DNA from: Fusarium oxysporum f. sp. lycopersici 4287
Taxonomy: Eukaryota > Ascomycota > Sordariomycetes > Hypocreales > Nectriaceae
Reading direction: 5' to 3'
Assembly (NCBI RefSeq): GCF_000149955.1
Contig: NC_030992.1
Location: 4,170,850-4,234,849, forward strand
Length of the DNA: 64,000 nt
Position numbers and translations under genes: made by a program. The number at the start of each line of letters is the position of its first letter. Position 1 is the first letter of the stretch. Positions 1 through 11,935 of this stretch are shown in pieces. The notes under the pieces are model-generated. The model was not told where the DNA came from. It saw nothing but the letters and a program-made list of their open reading frames with translations, and ran no database searches.

Positions 1-1325
1 GCAGAGCTGGAAAGGCCAGCGGCCAGCAGAAAGCTGGATAATCGCATGATGGGCGAAAAGAATTACGATACTGTAAAGAGTGACTGTGTAAACGAGTGGC
101 TGCGTCCGGGAAGAACGCGAAAGGGAGCGAATGACTGAGAGACGGACAAGCAAAGACGAATGGAGTTTGATAATGTATGTATGTATATTACATTTTAATG
201 AAATGGTAGAGTGTCTCATCCTTGAATGTTTATCTCGATCCATGTAGCCCCTGCAGTAAATTGGCATAAGCTGAGCATCCACTATCCAAGATGACACCCC
301 CACAAATCAGCCCTGGGGGTTTCATCCTTTGATCCTACGCTGATTGACGAGTCTCAGAGGCATCACTAAAAAAGAACAGACCATTGAGTATCGGCCAGAC
401 CGGATAATGAGTTGATGCAGCCTCAGCCTCGATTGTCTCCTTGAATTTGCTATGAAACTCTACAGTAGTATTGTTGATGAACCAACTATCGGTGGACGGA
501 GAATAAGACTCCCCACATTCCGTGCCGATGTGCATTTCGCTTATTGCCGATCCTTGGGCTGTGCCTCACAAGGCAATTGTCGGCAGATATTTTCGCATAT
601 TAAGAGATGAGAGAAATTCATCGTGTTTTTAGACTACGCCACTGTGAACGAAGGATTTACGGTTATCTGACACCATCTAGATAGCTAGAAAATGACAGAA
701 ATCAGTCCGATTGTGAAGAGAGTCTAAAAGGTTGCGCAAGACAAGGGGGGTTATAGGCGTCGCCATTCATGATAGACGAATCACTTGAATAAAAGAGATT
801 GACTGGGTAGGAAGTGATGGGCAAAGGATTGCGCTCTCCGAGGGATTGACATTAGCGCTCCATATCACCATCTCCATAATAGCAAAGCCGTACAACATCC
901 AATAAGCATAACATAACTCCGAGATAAAATACTCAATGCAACAGTAATGTCGATGATCAGCTCTGCCTTACCAGGTTTCAAATCCAACTCAATTTCACCG
1001 AGTCCTTCCCGTTACATTCTCATCATGCACGGTCCAAATCTCCCAACAAGGCTGAGCATCAGCAGCTCCACAACGTTTCACGTAAGTTAATTAAGCTGAC
1101 GTGCTTCAAGGGTCAATAGATTAAGCTCCACTGCCATCTTTTGCAGCCGTGACGGGTATATTCTCACGGTATGTTTGTTCCATGAAAAGGCAACCCAGCG
1201 CCTCCCCTCCAACATTGGTCCTTTGTTTTACGGACACTCTTTCATTCGTTTGTCTTGGACTGTACTCCTTCATTCGTTTATGCTAGTATAGTCGTTCACT
1301 CTTTTATTTTCACGTTCGTTACATA
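1..1325. other. Intergenic region upstream of the mucin-like gene
   Basis: I see no convincing gene here. The only ORF of any size is a 66-codon minus-strand frame at 335-535 with no recognisable motif or splice partner. The last 150 bases before the ATG at 1326 are pyrimidine-rich (several TTCATTCGTTT-like runs), which is common in the 5' leaders of strongly expressed fungal genes. Confidence 0.5.
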
Positions 1326-4053
1326 ATGCAGCAGCCTTGGAAGTTGCGCGCTCTTGCGCTATGTCTTGCGACTTCGTTGTCGGGCGTTTCTGGGCAGGAG
1401 TTTTCTACAACAACGGGTACTGAGACTTCGACGGACCTGGGTTTCGTTGCGCCTTCAACTCAGGTTGCTCTTCCTGAGACGACCTCTTCAGAGCCTTTCA
1501 TCGATCAGGCTCCCTCTTCTGCTGCCTCTGAAGCGCAAGTGGAGATTCCTACTACTTCTGCCGATGAGGAGACAACTCAGATCAATGTTGCTCCTGCTTC
1601 AACTGAAGAGACTAGCCAGGTTGTAGAGCCTACAACAAACGTTGCTCCACCAGCTGGAACAACAGAATCTGCTGGTGCTGGTGTTGAGACATCTTCTCAG
1701 CCGGAGCAGTTGCCTGATACTGCCACCACCGACAACAACAACCCCGTTAACACTGCTACTGGCCATCCCGTGTTTCCCAACCCAAACACTCAAGAGACTG
1801 AGCCTGGTACCCAGTCCACTGACGCTGCTCCTGTGGACCAGACCTCAACTGAGCTTGCTGGTACTCTTTCTGAGGCTACTACCGGCGCCGCTACTGACGC
1901 TGTTACTGATATCCAACCTCCTGTTGTCTCTACCGAGTCAACTGAGGCTGCCGAGCCTACCACTCAGGTCCCAGCCCCCAAGGTCACCACTGAGACCTCC
2001 GCGGCTGCTCAGCCTACCACCGACAAGGCACCTGAGGTCTCGACTGAATCTGTTCCTGCTCCCAGTGTCGAATCTACTACGGAGGTGAAGGCTCCTGAGG
2101 TTTCCACTTCTGAGGAGGCTCAGATCCCTGTCGAGTCCACCACTGACAAGGCTGAGCCTACGACCGAGGTGAAGCCGGAACTAGAGCCTATCACTGAGTC
2201 CAAGGAGGCTGAGAAGCCCACCACTCAGGCTCCTGGTCCCAAACCCACAACTGATGACGCTGGCTCAAACGAGCCAACAACGAAGAACGAGCCTGGTCAG
2301 ACCGGTGCTCCCGACGAGCCCGAGAAGACTACCGCCCCTCCCAAGCCTACCACCACTGAGGATGGTATCGTTACTGGTTCCAACGGCGCTGTTGTGACTT
2401 ATGTCCCTGAGCAGGACAAGGACTTCTCCGACTTCACTGGTACCACCACTACTACTGATGATGGTGGTGCTGCTATCGTCATCTTCCCCGGTGGTTGGTT
2501 CTGGAAGCCCTCTGGAAATCTCCCTGCTGGTATTCTGCCCCCTCCTCCTGGTACTAACCCCGCTGGAGCTGGCGGTGGTACTCCTGGTGGCGGTGGTGAG
2601 GGCGAGGGAGATGGCGAGGATGACAAGAACGAGACCAAGAAGGAGGATGAAGAGCAGTCCACCAAGGAAGAGGAAAAGTCTACCGCTGAGCCCTCCACTG
2701 CTGAGACGACCGCCAAGACAACTGAGGCTACCACTACTACCGAGGCTTGCTCCGCTGTTGAGATCGAGGACTGCACCAGAACCATCTCGTACTACACCAC
2801 CGATGGAACCGTCACTCACACCGAATTCGGTGACTGCCCTACCGTCGCCAGCTGCGCAACTGGTACCCAAGCCACTTCTACCGAGACTGTGTCTGCCGAG
2901 GCCGAGGAAGGTGATGAGCTTGACATCGAAGAGCTGGAGAGCGATATTCCTGATGACTTTGACTCTGAGCCTGATGAGGAGACCGTAGAGGCTCTTGAGG
3001 ATGCTTTAGATGAGGGACTTGGTGTTGGTGCGACTACCACCGAGGAGCCTACTGCTTCGTCTACTGGTGCTGAGACCACTGGCGAGGCTACTTCCACTGA
3101 AGCTGACACTACCAGTGATGCCAAGACTGAGGAGACTACTTCTTCAGAAGCTACCACTGAGCGAACCACTACCATCCCCAGCACTCTCATCACGACTACC
3201 CGCAACACCGAGTCCTCCAACGAGTCTTCTGGTACAACTTCCGATGGTACTACAACCCAGCTCAGCTCTTCTGATATGATCACCTCCACCACTGCCACAA
3301 CCACCATGCGCACTTACTACCCCTGCATTCCCCACGGTGGCCCTCGCGTTGAAACTCCCTACTGTAACTGCGAGACAACCAGCGAGGGTAAACAATACGT
3401 CGTCACAGCGCCCATGATCTCAGGCCAATGCGCAGACTACACCGAGTTCCCCATGAGCATGTACACCACCCCCCCTCCTGCCCCCGAGCCCACTGTCTTC
3501 AAGGAGCCCTTCACCCGCACCGACGCCGGTACTGTTCTCGTTTACGAGTCCTACTCCCTCAGCTACTTCGCCGTCAACACCATCAAGGTCACCGCCACCG
3601 TGGGTCTCGGCGAAGCATCCACCGTATCAACTCCTCTGCCTACCGCCACGAACTGGAACGGCGATGGATCGAGTATCTGCAGCAGCGGTGACAAGAACGT
3701 TCGCAACGCTGTTGCTGGAGCTTGCGAGGCTGCGCTGAACAAGTTTGAGGATGACACTTTGTACACTGACTATGTTTCTCGATATGAGCGCATGGGAAGT
3801 ATTCTCAAGGTTCTCACTTTTGGAAAGGCGGGTTGCACGGTTCAGTTCTCTTGTGATGACTATGGCATTGGAATGAAGGGCAAGGACATTAAGGATCTGT
3901 AAGTTGACCCGATTTTCCTGTGTGAGAGATATATGCTAACTCTATTGCAGGCGCCGACAGCAAGAGGGCTTGACACGTTGTGGTAACATTGACCTGTCCA
4001 ACTCGTGCAAGATTCACATTGACTACTGTACAGAGTGTCACCATGATGGTTAG
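1326..4053 (+). CDS. Mucin-like secreted/cell-wall protein, Thr/Ser/Pro/Glu-rich
   Basis: Two exons (1326-3898, 3951-4053) encode about 891 aa. The 52-nt intron has GTAAGT, a GCTAAC branch site and CAG; splicing removes the stop at 3900 and adds a Cys-rich tail. Residues 1-23 form a signal peptide ending near SGVSG/Q. Residues about 25-340 are low-complexity repeats built on PTT, TTE, STE and PEVST units, expected to be heavily O-glycosylated. A Gly/Pro linker (GGWFWKPSGN, then GGGTPGGGGEGEGDGED) and an acidic Lys/Glu stretch follow. From about residue 670 the protein is more globular with spaced Cys, including YCNCE and CTVQFSCDD, and it ends with Cys pairs. No GPI signal is evident. This is probably a secreted wall or adhesin-like glycoprotein; the C-terminal domain is not one I can name. 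The frame is intact throughout. Confidence 0.85.
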
Positions 4054-4209
4054 AGAAGATAACTAGAATTACTCTAATATTTTATATTATTGTTAAAACA
4101 TAATACTTATTATCAACTCTTAAATGTTTTTAAACCCTTTCTGCCCAAGGGTGATGTTCAACTCTTCTAACCAGTCATGCAAACCCAAGGACACAGAGTG
4201 TATTCTGCA

Positions 4210-4230
4210 GGGCGTAGGGAGTAGGGTGTA
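4210..4230 (+). repeat. Three GGGNGTA heptamers
   Basis: GGGCGTA, GGGAGTA and GGGTGTA stand in tandem. The same heptamer family recurs at 4465-4485 and 8418-8451, and similar flanks follow the first two arrays (CTGAAC, then CCCAGCTC). They resemble degenerate telomere-like units but are 7-mers rather than TTAGGG. Confidence 0.6.
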
Positions 4231-4464
4231 CTGAACCGTCTTTCAACCCCCAGCTCCGCGACAATAACACCACCTGCTGGGCCAATTTTCAGTTCTGCTG
4301 GAAGCCAGCCTGATAGAACTGCCTACTAAAGAGGTCTGAAGCTTGATATTTGCCTGGTGTATTACTCTGTACCTAAAACTTGAGGTAGATACGAAGGGAG
4401 GCCAATCCATTATGACGCCCAACCTTCATAAGCTTAAGTAGGACGTCGGCAAGGCGCCTGCGTA

Positions 4465-4485
4465 GGGCGTAGGGTGTAGGGCGTA
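4465..4485 (+). repeat. Three GGGYGTA heptamers
   Basis: GGGCGTA, GGGTGTA and GGGCGTA in tandem, with a partial CGTA unit before and GAGTG after. This is the second array of the family, about 255 bp from the first and just upstream of the decayed MFS gene. Its flank (GTGCTGAAC...CCCAGCTC) resembles the flank of the first array. Confidence 0.6.
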
Positions 4486-4560
4486 GAGTGCTGAACTAAC
4501 AGTCTCGAGCCCAGCTCAGTTTCGGAGTGGAGTGGCACGCCGAGAGCCCACTATCTCGAT

Positions 4561-6314
4561 ATGGGATCAGAGTTGAGAAGCTCCGAAAAGATGAAAATAG
4601 TTCGGATGTTTGGCGGCCGTCTTATCAAGGCCTCTGTTGACTCGACCATCTATCAAACAGTCACTCTCACTATGGCCCCGTCACCAACAGGGAATGAATG
4701 GCTAGATGCCACGTTTGAACTACCAGATAACAAGAACCCTCTAAAGTTCTCTCGAGTAAGCAAAACTCAGTTATATTAAACTTTATATCACCGGTTTAGC
4801 AGTAGACTAAATAGTAACAGCGCAAACAAGCATAAGTCATAGCCGCAGGCATTACCATTATCGCAAACAGCGCCCTTAGCTTTTTGTTACTATCTGGAGC
4901 AATAAGCAATATTACTAAAGTATTTATAGTTACTAATTGCCTGCAGCTAATCCTAATTAACTCCCTTTATATACTTAGATTTGCAATCAGCCCTCTAATA
5001 TTCGGCCCCCTCAGCAAATATCTCAGGCCTCGGCCTATACTTATTAGCACATACCTCGGCTATATAATATTCACCCTATGCTGTGCCGTAAGCCCTAATT
5101 TTACTGCATTATTGATATTCCGCCTTCTCTATAGTGTCGCAGCCGCAGCGCCAAACGCTGTCGTTAGGCCTGTTTTCGCAGACATCTTTAACCATCCCGG
5201 GCCAAGAGGCAGAGCAACAGCATATTATATATGCGCTACGGCCATGGTACCTCCCTTAGGGCCTATCATTTCTGGGTACGCTACTAGATATTCGTGGCGC
5301 TTGACCTTCTGGGTCGGGCTGGGGATTTCAGGTGTCTTCTTGCCGCTCGTGTATTGTCTACCGGAGACCTATGCTCCTATCATTAAGAAAAAGCACCGTG
5401 TTGATCCCGAGGCCGCAGAGAAGCAACAGCCGAGCTTTGCACGAGAGCTCAAGGTTATCTTCTTAAGGCCGTTTGTCATGGCTGCACGTAAGCCAGTTGT
5501 TCTTTTTACATCCCTCTATCTGGCTCTTGTGCATGCGACTTTGTACCTATTCTTCCAAGCATACCCGATCATATTCCAAGGTTTAAGGCGCTTTACTTGA
5601 GCTGATTATCATGTCACTTATACTTAGTAGGGGTGTACCAACTATCATCTGGTGAAGTTGGCTTGACCTTTCTACCAAGTAAGTCTATGTGCCCAACGCG
5701 TCAATATTATCCTCTAGACTGACAAGAGGTAGTCACAGCGGGCTCGATAGTTGCTCTGGGGCTTTTCCTCGGGTATAGCTCCTACCATTCTTCAGCAATG
5801 AAAGCAGGTATCGTTTAGGCGAATAAAATAGAGTATCGCCATCTACCTCTGGCTTATGCTAGCGGCCCATTATAGGCAGTACATCAATCCTCATCATCTC
5901 ATAAGCTCACATGCCTCTAGAATCATCGCATCCCTATTCTGGCTTGGATAGACGTCATACGCAGAAGTTCACCCGGCCATACCGTCCCTATCAGGACTTC
6001 TCTTTGGCGCTGGCTACTTAGAGGAATTTATGGCATTACTGAACTATATCACCGATGCCTATGGGCAGTATTCTGCATCGGCCCAGGCCGCATCGAGTAC
6101 GATGCGGTCAATAACTGCTGTCGTCTTGCCACTTGCTGCGCCCTTAATGTACGAGAGCTTGGCGATTCAGTGGGCATATTCTCTGCTTGCTTTCTTTACT
6201 TTGGTACTCGCGTGCATTCCTTTCATGTTTATTAGGTACGGTGAAGCTCTGAGGAAACGAAGTCCCTTCTGCCAAAAGCTGTCAACAGCAGCAGGCCCAG
6301 TGGTTTCGGTATAA
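4561..6314 (+). pseudogene. MFS multidrug (DHA1-type) transporter pseudogene, RIP-like decay
   Basis: The fragments line up in order with a 12-TM DHA1 drug:H+ antiporter. There is an N-terminal ELPDNKNPLKFSR linker, then TM1-6 (4837-5600, including PLIFGPLS, PNAVVRPVFADIF and ISGYATRYSWRLTFW), an extracellular loop after 5632, and TM7-12 ending at 6314 (NYITDAYGQYSASAQAASST). Codons where this family normally has Trp read as stops: TAA at 4833, TAG at 5816 and TAG at 5949 (in LG*TSYAEVHPA). TGG-to-TAR changes, and TA-rich codons in 4840-5150, fit repeat-induced point mutation. Several exon joins still show GT/AG signals. It cannot make a full-length protein as it stands. Confidence 0.8.
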
Positions 6315-6849
6315 AAAGATTCAAGGACAAGTTGCCATGGGAATGGGAGACACTCCAATGGCAAACCGAAGAAAAGGCTTCAAACAGATTTCGAGAAGAG
6401 TTGAATAAGATACGGAAAAGCAGCAGTCGCTACACCATAGAAGATACCAGTATGTTAGTTGTATCATACTTAAATTAGCATGATGAGTTTGAAGGAGATC
6501 TAGCACCCTGCCAACTCCTATTTATAATAGGAAGGGTTGTAAATGCTTATAAGCAGAGGGAACAGAACAAGATATAAGGAATAAATTCAAGAATAACGCA
6601 TGGGGAGGACGGTCCTCTGTACCTCTAGCAGCTATCACTTGCTAACAATCATCACGGTGCTGCTCTCCCATCCCGGCCTTGCTAAGGTAACATAAGAAGC
6701 AGCTCACAACTGACACAACACCAATTTCAATCGGCATGTGAACACTTATGTCTTAAGATCGGAGGTTAATCATCACCAAAAGCCCTGATATAGTCATGTG
6801 CCGTCCCTCTGTTGATGAGGGTTGGGGCCAGCCCTGTGGGATAGTCTCG
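6315..6849. other. Intergenic region between convergent genes
   Basis: No gene-like frame is seen. It separates the end of the MFS pseudogene from the 3' end of the minus-strand reductase and probably holds only their 3' sequences. Confidence 0.4.
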
Positions 6850-8173
6850 TTACAAAATCCCGGCATCTAGCATACCTTGAACAGCATCCGTCAAACTATT
6901 CTCCAAGCCAATAAACTCCCATTTCCCTGATGATGTTCCCTCTGATAAAATCTTGATGCTAGCACTGGTGTCCCAGCCCGTCGGTTCGTTATTAGGCGGC
7001 AAGATTTGTGCCGGGTTTCCTTCGGGAATTTTGTTTTGCAACTGAGGAAAAGCTTTGCGCACGGTGTTGGCGACCAATTGAGGTGTGATCAAGCCAGCCA
7101 CCATGAGAATTCGTTTCCCCGACGCGGCTGGGTTTGTCAAAGAGTCCACGTGGGCCCGAGCTACATCGCGAACGTCAACCTAGAACAATCAGTCAGCATG
7201 AGGCTAGCTGGGAGTAATGCAAAATTGACTTACAAAGTGATAGAAGGGGAATTCGACACCTTCGATTTGCTGATGCGTTCCATCTAAGAAATTGTAGATT
7301 GCAAAGCGGTTTGTCTCATTAACCGACTTTGCTCCTGACATCGGGTGGATCATGGGCCCAGTGATGATATCAGGGTTGATAACAGCAAGATCAAATGAAG
7401 GGGTCTTTTCCTTCATTATCTTCCACGCTGCTCTTTCGCTTTCTACTTTTGAGGCATTATATCCAGAGACCACGTCGTTGTTCTGGATAGCATAAGTCGA
7501 AGTAACCTGTAGTCTATTATTAACTGCCCCTTAGAATGTTCCTCAAAATCTGACATACCGGGTTCCAGTCAGCTTCTGTATAATCTTTCCCAGCCTTGGT
7601 CTTGTCTTCAAAGGTGTTCAGAACAGCAACTGCGCTACCAAGGAGTACAATTCGTTTCAAAGTAGGCCCAGCTAGCTTGTGTGCGCTTTCGAAGACGCCG
7701 ATGGTTCTACACAGGTCAGTCGCTCCTAGAAAAAGCTTCATAAGGGTTACTACTTGCCCTTGGATAGCAGGATCGATCAGATCTTTCTGAATGTCCTTGA
7801 CCTTGAATGCAACTGGAGAGGCTGTATGAATGATGTAATCAAATGGTTGGCCCGCACCCTCGAAGAGATGATCGAAGGCCCCCTTCTTAGTCAAGTCCGC
7901 GACATATTCAAACTCGACATTCTCTTTCCAGTTAGGGTGAGTTTTATAAACAGCTTGCGCTTTGTCTTCAGACCGAACCGTGGCGGTAACCGAATAACCA
8001 CGCTGTTTGATGGTTTTATTAGCCTATTTTATACCAGCCGGGATATGCCGTTAGTTTCCATAGTGACTTACTTTCACCAAATCATTAAGTATATGCGACG
8101 CCACAAAGCCATTGCCTCCGGTGAGAAGGACACGTTTGCCCTTGCTGACGTTTTGAGATGAACTGCTTGCCAT
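6850..8173 (-). CDS. Extended SDR reductase (dihydroflavonol-4-reductase / cinnamoyl-CoA reductase-like)
   Basis: Five exons (8173-8072, 8023-7758, 7706-7559, 7506-7234, 7179-6850) give 372 aa with a continuous frame. The N-terminus has the NAD(P) loop LLTGGNGFVASH. The catalytic YNASK (Tyr-x3-Lys) follows the Ser of LLGSAVAV, and VDVRDVARAHV is typical of the DFR/CCR-like extended SDRs that reduce ketones or aldehydes on small molecules. Intron 2 (7707-7757) must use a GC donor (AAGG/GCAAGT) to keep PAIQG-TIGVFES in frame; the other introns are GT-AG. It is probably a cytosolic NADPH-dependent reductase with unknown substrate. Two other NAD(P)-binding genes lie within 8 kb. I chose the start because MASSSSQN directly precedes the Rossmann strand. 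Confidence 0.88.
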
Positions 8174-8417
8174 GTTGCTTAGTTGAGTATAAATCTCGAC
8201 GATTGATTTAAAAAAAAGTGAATTGGATTCCTTACTAGGCTCTTAAATCATTCACCTAATCTTGATGAACGTGTTACTAAAGTACGACCTCCGAAACAAG
8301 GTTTGCGGGGTTGATGTCACAAAATTACCTATGACGATATAGCTACGTGTCGATACTTCTGGTATCTCTCCAATTGGACTTGTGGTGGTATTGAATGCAG
8401 ATGAGTGCGGGCACGCC

Positions 8418-8451
8418 GGGCATAGGGCACAGGGCGTAAGACGTAGGGCAT
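8418..8451 (+). repeat. Five degenerate GGGCRTA heptamers
   Basis: GGGCATA, GGGCACA, GGGCGTA, AGACGTA and GGGCAT run in tandem between two NAD(P)-binding genes. The unit matches the arrays at 4210 and 4465. Confidence 0.55.
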
Positions 8452-8628
8452 GGTTCCGCTCTCGGTCAATGAACTGCAAGTCCCGGAGCAGTACTGGATG
8501 TCGAACTCAGTATCGGCTAGTCGATACAGGTGATGATCGATGAGCATCAGTGCACAGACCCTTCTACATGACTGTAGCTACCTAGGACCCGGCACCAAAA
8601 GTCTTGTTTGACCAGCGTTTTCGCAACC

Positions 8629-9454
8629 ATGGGTCAACACGTTCTTATCCTTGGAGGTCACGGAAAGGTCGCGCAGATACTGACGCGGCAGCTATTGAAG
8701 AAGTCATGGACTGTCACCAGCGTTATTCGAGCTCAAGAACAATTTCACCAGATTGAGAGTCTCGCCTCTGGACAACAGCGCCTTAATGTTCTCGTCCGGA
8801 GCTTGGAAGACATTAAGAGCGTTTTTTAAGCCAAGAATATTCTCGAGGAGGTCAAACCGGACGCTGTTGTCTGGAGCGCTGGAGCAGGTGGAAAAGGAGG
8901 TCTCGATCGAGTAAGCAACACCTGCCTAGCAAACTGTCGGTTACCATTAACATTCGGTTTATACCTTTGCTATCGATCGAGATGGTGCGATCAACTTTAT
9001 CAATGCAGCAGTTCAGACATATTCTATCAAAAAGTTCATTCTCATATCGTATCTGGCCTGCCGCCATAAATCGCCTAGCTGGTGGGACAGCGATGCCTGG
9101 GCGTACGCCCTCGACATGCAAAGCGGCGATCTTTCTGGTCATTGCAAGGCTAAGCTGGCTGCTGATGAGGTTCTTCTTCAAAATTCATCTCTCAGATCGG
9201 ACTTTTCAGGAATAAGTCTTCGTCCTGGTATGCTATCGGACGAGCCCGCTGGGAAAGTCGAAATTGGGAAGACCAAGACCTCAAGGGGCAATGTTAGCCG
9301 AGCGTCCGTGGTGGACACTATCGTATCACTACTGGAGAATCAAAATGTGAAAAGTTCATGGTTAGATTTGTTGGATGGCGACCACGATGTCAACGTTTCC
9401 GTAGAGAGGATCGCCAGCACAGGCCTGGACGCGGCCGAAGGAGAAGGCAACTGA
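8629..9454 (+). pseudogene. NmrA/SDR-like NAD(P)-binding protein, broken
   Basis: The frame starts with MGQHVLILGGHGKVAQ (Rossmann GGxGxxA) and continues through LNVLVRSLEDIK. It then meets an in-frame TAA at 8827 inside a T-run, although the same frame goes on with AKNILEEVKPDAVVWSAGAGGKGG. An intron donor (CGA/GTAAGC, about 8911) is present, but the expected acceptor before FAIDRDGAINFIN reads TTCGG instead of TTCAG. The rest is clear coding sequence (KKFILISYLA, CKAKLAADEVL, GISLRPGMLSDEPAGKVE, KSSWLDLLDGD) down to TGA at 9452. Two independent lesions, a nonsense codon and a lost acceptor, make this a pseudogene of a fungal NAD-dependent epimerase-like family. Confidence 0.8.
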
Positions 9455-10707
9455 TTATGTCGAGATTACCGGATCTCCTTGCTGTCGATAGATAATCACA
9501 CATGGTCTCTGCATGAGAACTTCGTAGCAATGCCTGTTCAGTTCACCAAACAAGTCTCGAGGCAACAGTTGAATGAAGGTTTCACAGCTACAGGATAGAC
9601 TTACTAATTATCATAAGGCAATGCTCCCAACGTTGTGTGCAGAGAAGACAATATTCTTAAGGGTAAAGATTTGATCAGTTTCATTAATTCGTCAATCCTA
9701 CTGGTCTCCGTGTAAATGGAAAACAAACGATACTTCTGGTCAGAGGAAGGCTGGTGGCTCGTGAGGAAGGATGGACTTGCATGGGTTAGGACTCTACAAG
9801 CCGCTGACAGGTGACTGCATACTTGAGCCTTATGATGATTATTAACATGCTTCATAATGTAAATATATATAACAAAGATACAATTTTATAAGTTTAGCTA
9901 ATCTAAAGGTTTATTTTGCAAGATAAAACAGACGTTATGACATTTTAAAATCTAAAATCTATATAATTGTCTGCCTGAATACTGACTTCCTCGGCCACAC
10001 TATTGCGAAACCAAGCAATAAGTTCGTTCTCTACTCCCAAGTCTCTGCCCAGCTCAAATCAATTAGGCCGCAAGAAACTTTCTGCGGTAAGAAAGATTTT
10101 AAAAAAGTTCAATAGGACTTTTTAAATAAGACAAACACGCAAGACTACCTCGTATATGCACAAGCGGAGGGCCAGGATGCTTTCGGTAGCCGGGCCGAGC
10201 TAGGCGAAGATCACTTCCATAAGAAATACCCATGTAATAACCCAGAGAAGGCGATGGGCTCATAGTCGGAAATTAGACAGAAGATCTAACTCCAATAGCA
10301 GCGCAACTAAAATACATTATATTGCGACAAGAACTCTGCAAAATATTAAGCGGTGCGTCAAAACCTGGTTGAGAAGGTCGTGACGGGTTTTCAAAGGATT
10401 TCCTGAGGATTGGCAGATCCTGGTTTATATCATTCCTTGGCGCTGATGCCAAGGCGGAATATCCAAACGGAATTCCGTCTGACAATAGATGAGTTCATGC
10501 AATGGATATATAAAAGGATCTAGAAGAGTCGAAGGATCGTACTTGCTTTTGTCAATCATCAGATCAGTGGTGGCATTATCTAGGACAGGGGCTGATGCTA
10601 TTATTTATCTGGTATAAGGAAAAGTATATAAGAGCCCGAAGAAATATTTAAGACTTCTGCAACATGCCACCCGAAGCTCTAACCGGCTAAAAGACACCTA
10701 CTTCGAT
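9455..10707. other. Intergenic region, AT-rich in part
   Basis: No gene is supported. The stretch 9850-9970 is AT-rich. A TATA-like TATATAAG lies at about 10625-10632, roughly 75 bp upstream of the GH16 start, and is the likely core promoter. Another TATATAAAA lies near 10505. Confidence 0.4.
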
Positions 10708-11935
10708 ATGTTGCGAAACACAGTTCTCGCTCTTCTCATCGCCGCCGAGGCAACTCATGCTCAGGCGGCCTTCACACTGAGAAAGACCTACGACTCCAGC
10801 AACTTCCTGGACTCGTTCAACTTCAGAGACGTAAGACGAGTTTCCGAAAAGCAATAAATCAAGCATTAATACTGACACAATGTAGCGTGCCTACTTTGAT
10901 AGTATTGACCCTGGCTACGAGGGTGACCCGACCGGTGGCTCCGTCAACTACTTAAGCAGGAGCCAAGCAGTGGCCTCTGGCATCGTCAACTCCAACAATG
11001 GCAAGGTTCATCTTGGTGTAAACTCCGTTGATAAAGCTGCGCTCCTTACGCCCGGTGGATCGAGGCATGGGCGTGGCAGCGTTCGTCTTGAGTCAAAGGA
11101 ATCCTATAGCTCGGGCATTCTCATCGCTGATATTGAGCATATGCCCGGAACTGCATGTGGTGTCTGGCCTGCTTAGTAAGTAACTCTTCAATTGGAGGAT
11201 GTGATGAAGCGTGCTGAATATATAGCTGGTCTTACAACTTTGACGAGGATCCGGTCGGCGAGATCGATATCATTGAGGGTATTAACGGTAACCAGAACGG
11301 CAACTATGTTTCTCTCCACACTTGTGGAGCATGTATCTTCAACCGTCCTGGAGGTGCTGAACCTCGAAATAATTGCAATATCGGCGGCTCTGACACCCGA
11401 TACTGCACGGACGGTAACAACTAGTCAGTGAAACTCTTCATGTTACAAAACTGCAGCTAACCAGCGTAGCTCCGGGTGCGGAAACACCATGCCTTCAGGG
11501 TCTTACGGCAAGACCTTCAACGCTAATAAGGGAGGCGTTTACGCCACCTGGCTGACAACAGAGGCCGTCAAGATCTGGTGGTTCCCTCGAAACAACATTC
11601 CCGCCGATATCAAGAACGGCAAGCCTGAGCCCAACACCTGGGGTCAACCAGCTACATCTCAGTTTGTCAATGCGAATGGCAACTGCGATGTTGGAAGGTA
11701 CTTCAAGAAGCAGACTATTGTAAGATTCCATACACCTGGTTTGACGGATGAAACGTGCTAATAGTTGCAGATTTTTAACACGGCGTTTTGCGGAAGCAAC
11801 ATCGATCAGGGTATCTGGAACCAGGAGTGTAGAGCTTCTACTGGCTATTCCACATGTGACGATTACGTTACCAACCAGCCTGGTGCTTTCAAGGAGGCGT
11901 ATTGGACTATTAACTCTCTGAAGCTGTACCAGTGA
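10708..11935 (+). CDS. Secreted GH16 endo-beta-1,3(4)-glucanase-like glycoside hydrolase
   Basis: Five exons (10708-10830, 10886-11175, 11226-11423, 11470-11719, 11771-11935) give 341 aa. Residues 1-19 form a signal peptide ending HAQA. The GH16 catalytic signature E-x-D-x-x-E is present as GEIDIIEG (nucleophile and acid/base Glu), preceded by GVWPAYW and followed by YVSLHTCGAC, as in fungal mixed-linkage glucanases. Further GH16 landmarks are GGVYATWLTTEAVKIWWFPR, IPADI, CDVGRYFKKQTIIFNTAFCG and a C-terminal YWTINSLKLYQ strand. It probably hydrolyses beta-1,3/1,4-glucans of plant or fungal walls outside the cell. All four introns are 46-55 nt with GT-AG ends, and the frame is intact. The family is clear; substrate specificity is not. 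Confidence 0.93.

Noticed and set aside
2265..3313. Long minus-strand ORFs opposite the mucin-like gene
   Set aside because: They mirror the Thr/Ser-rich repeats (low-complexity Val/Ser/Gly) and have no start context or domain.
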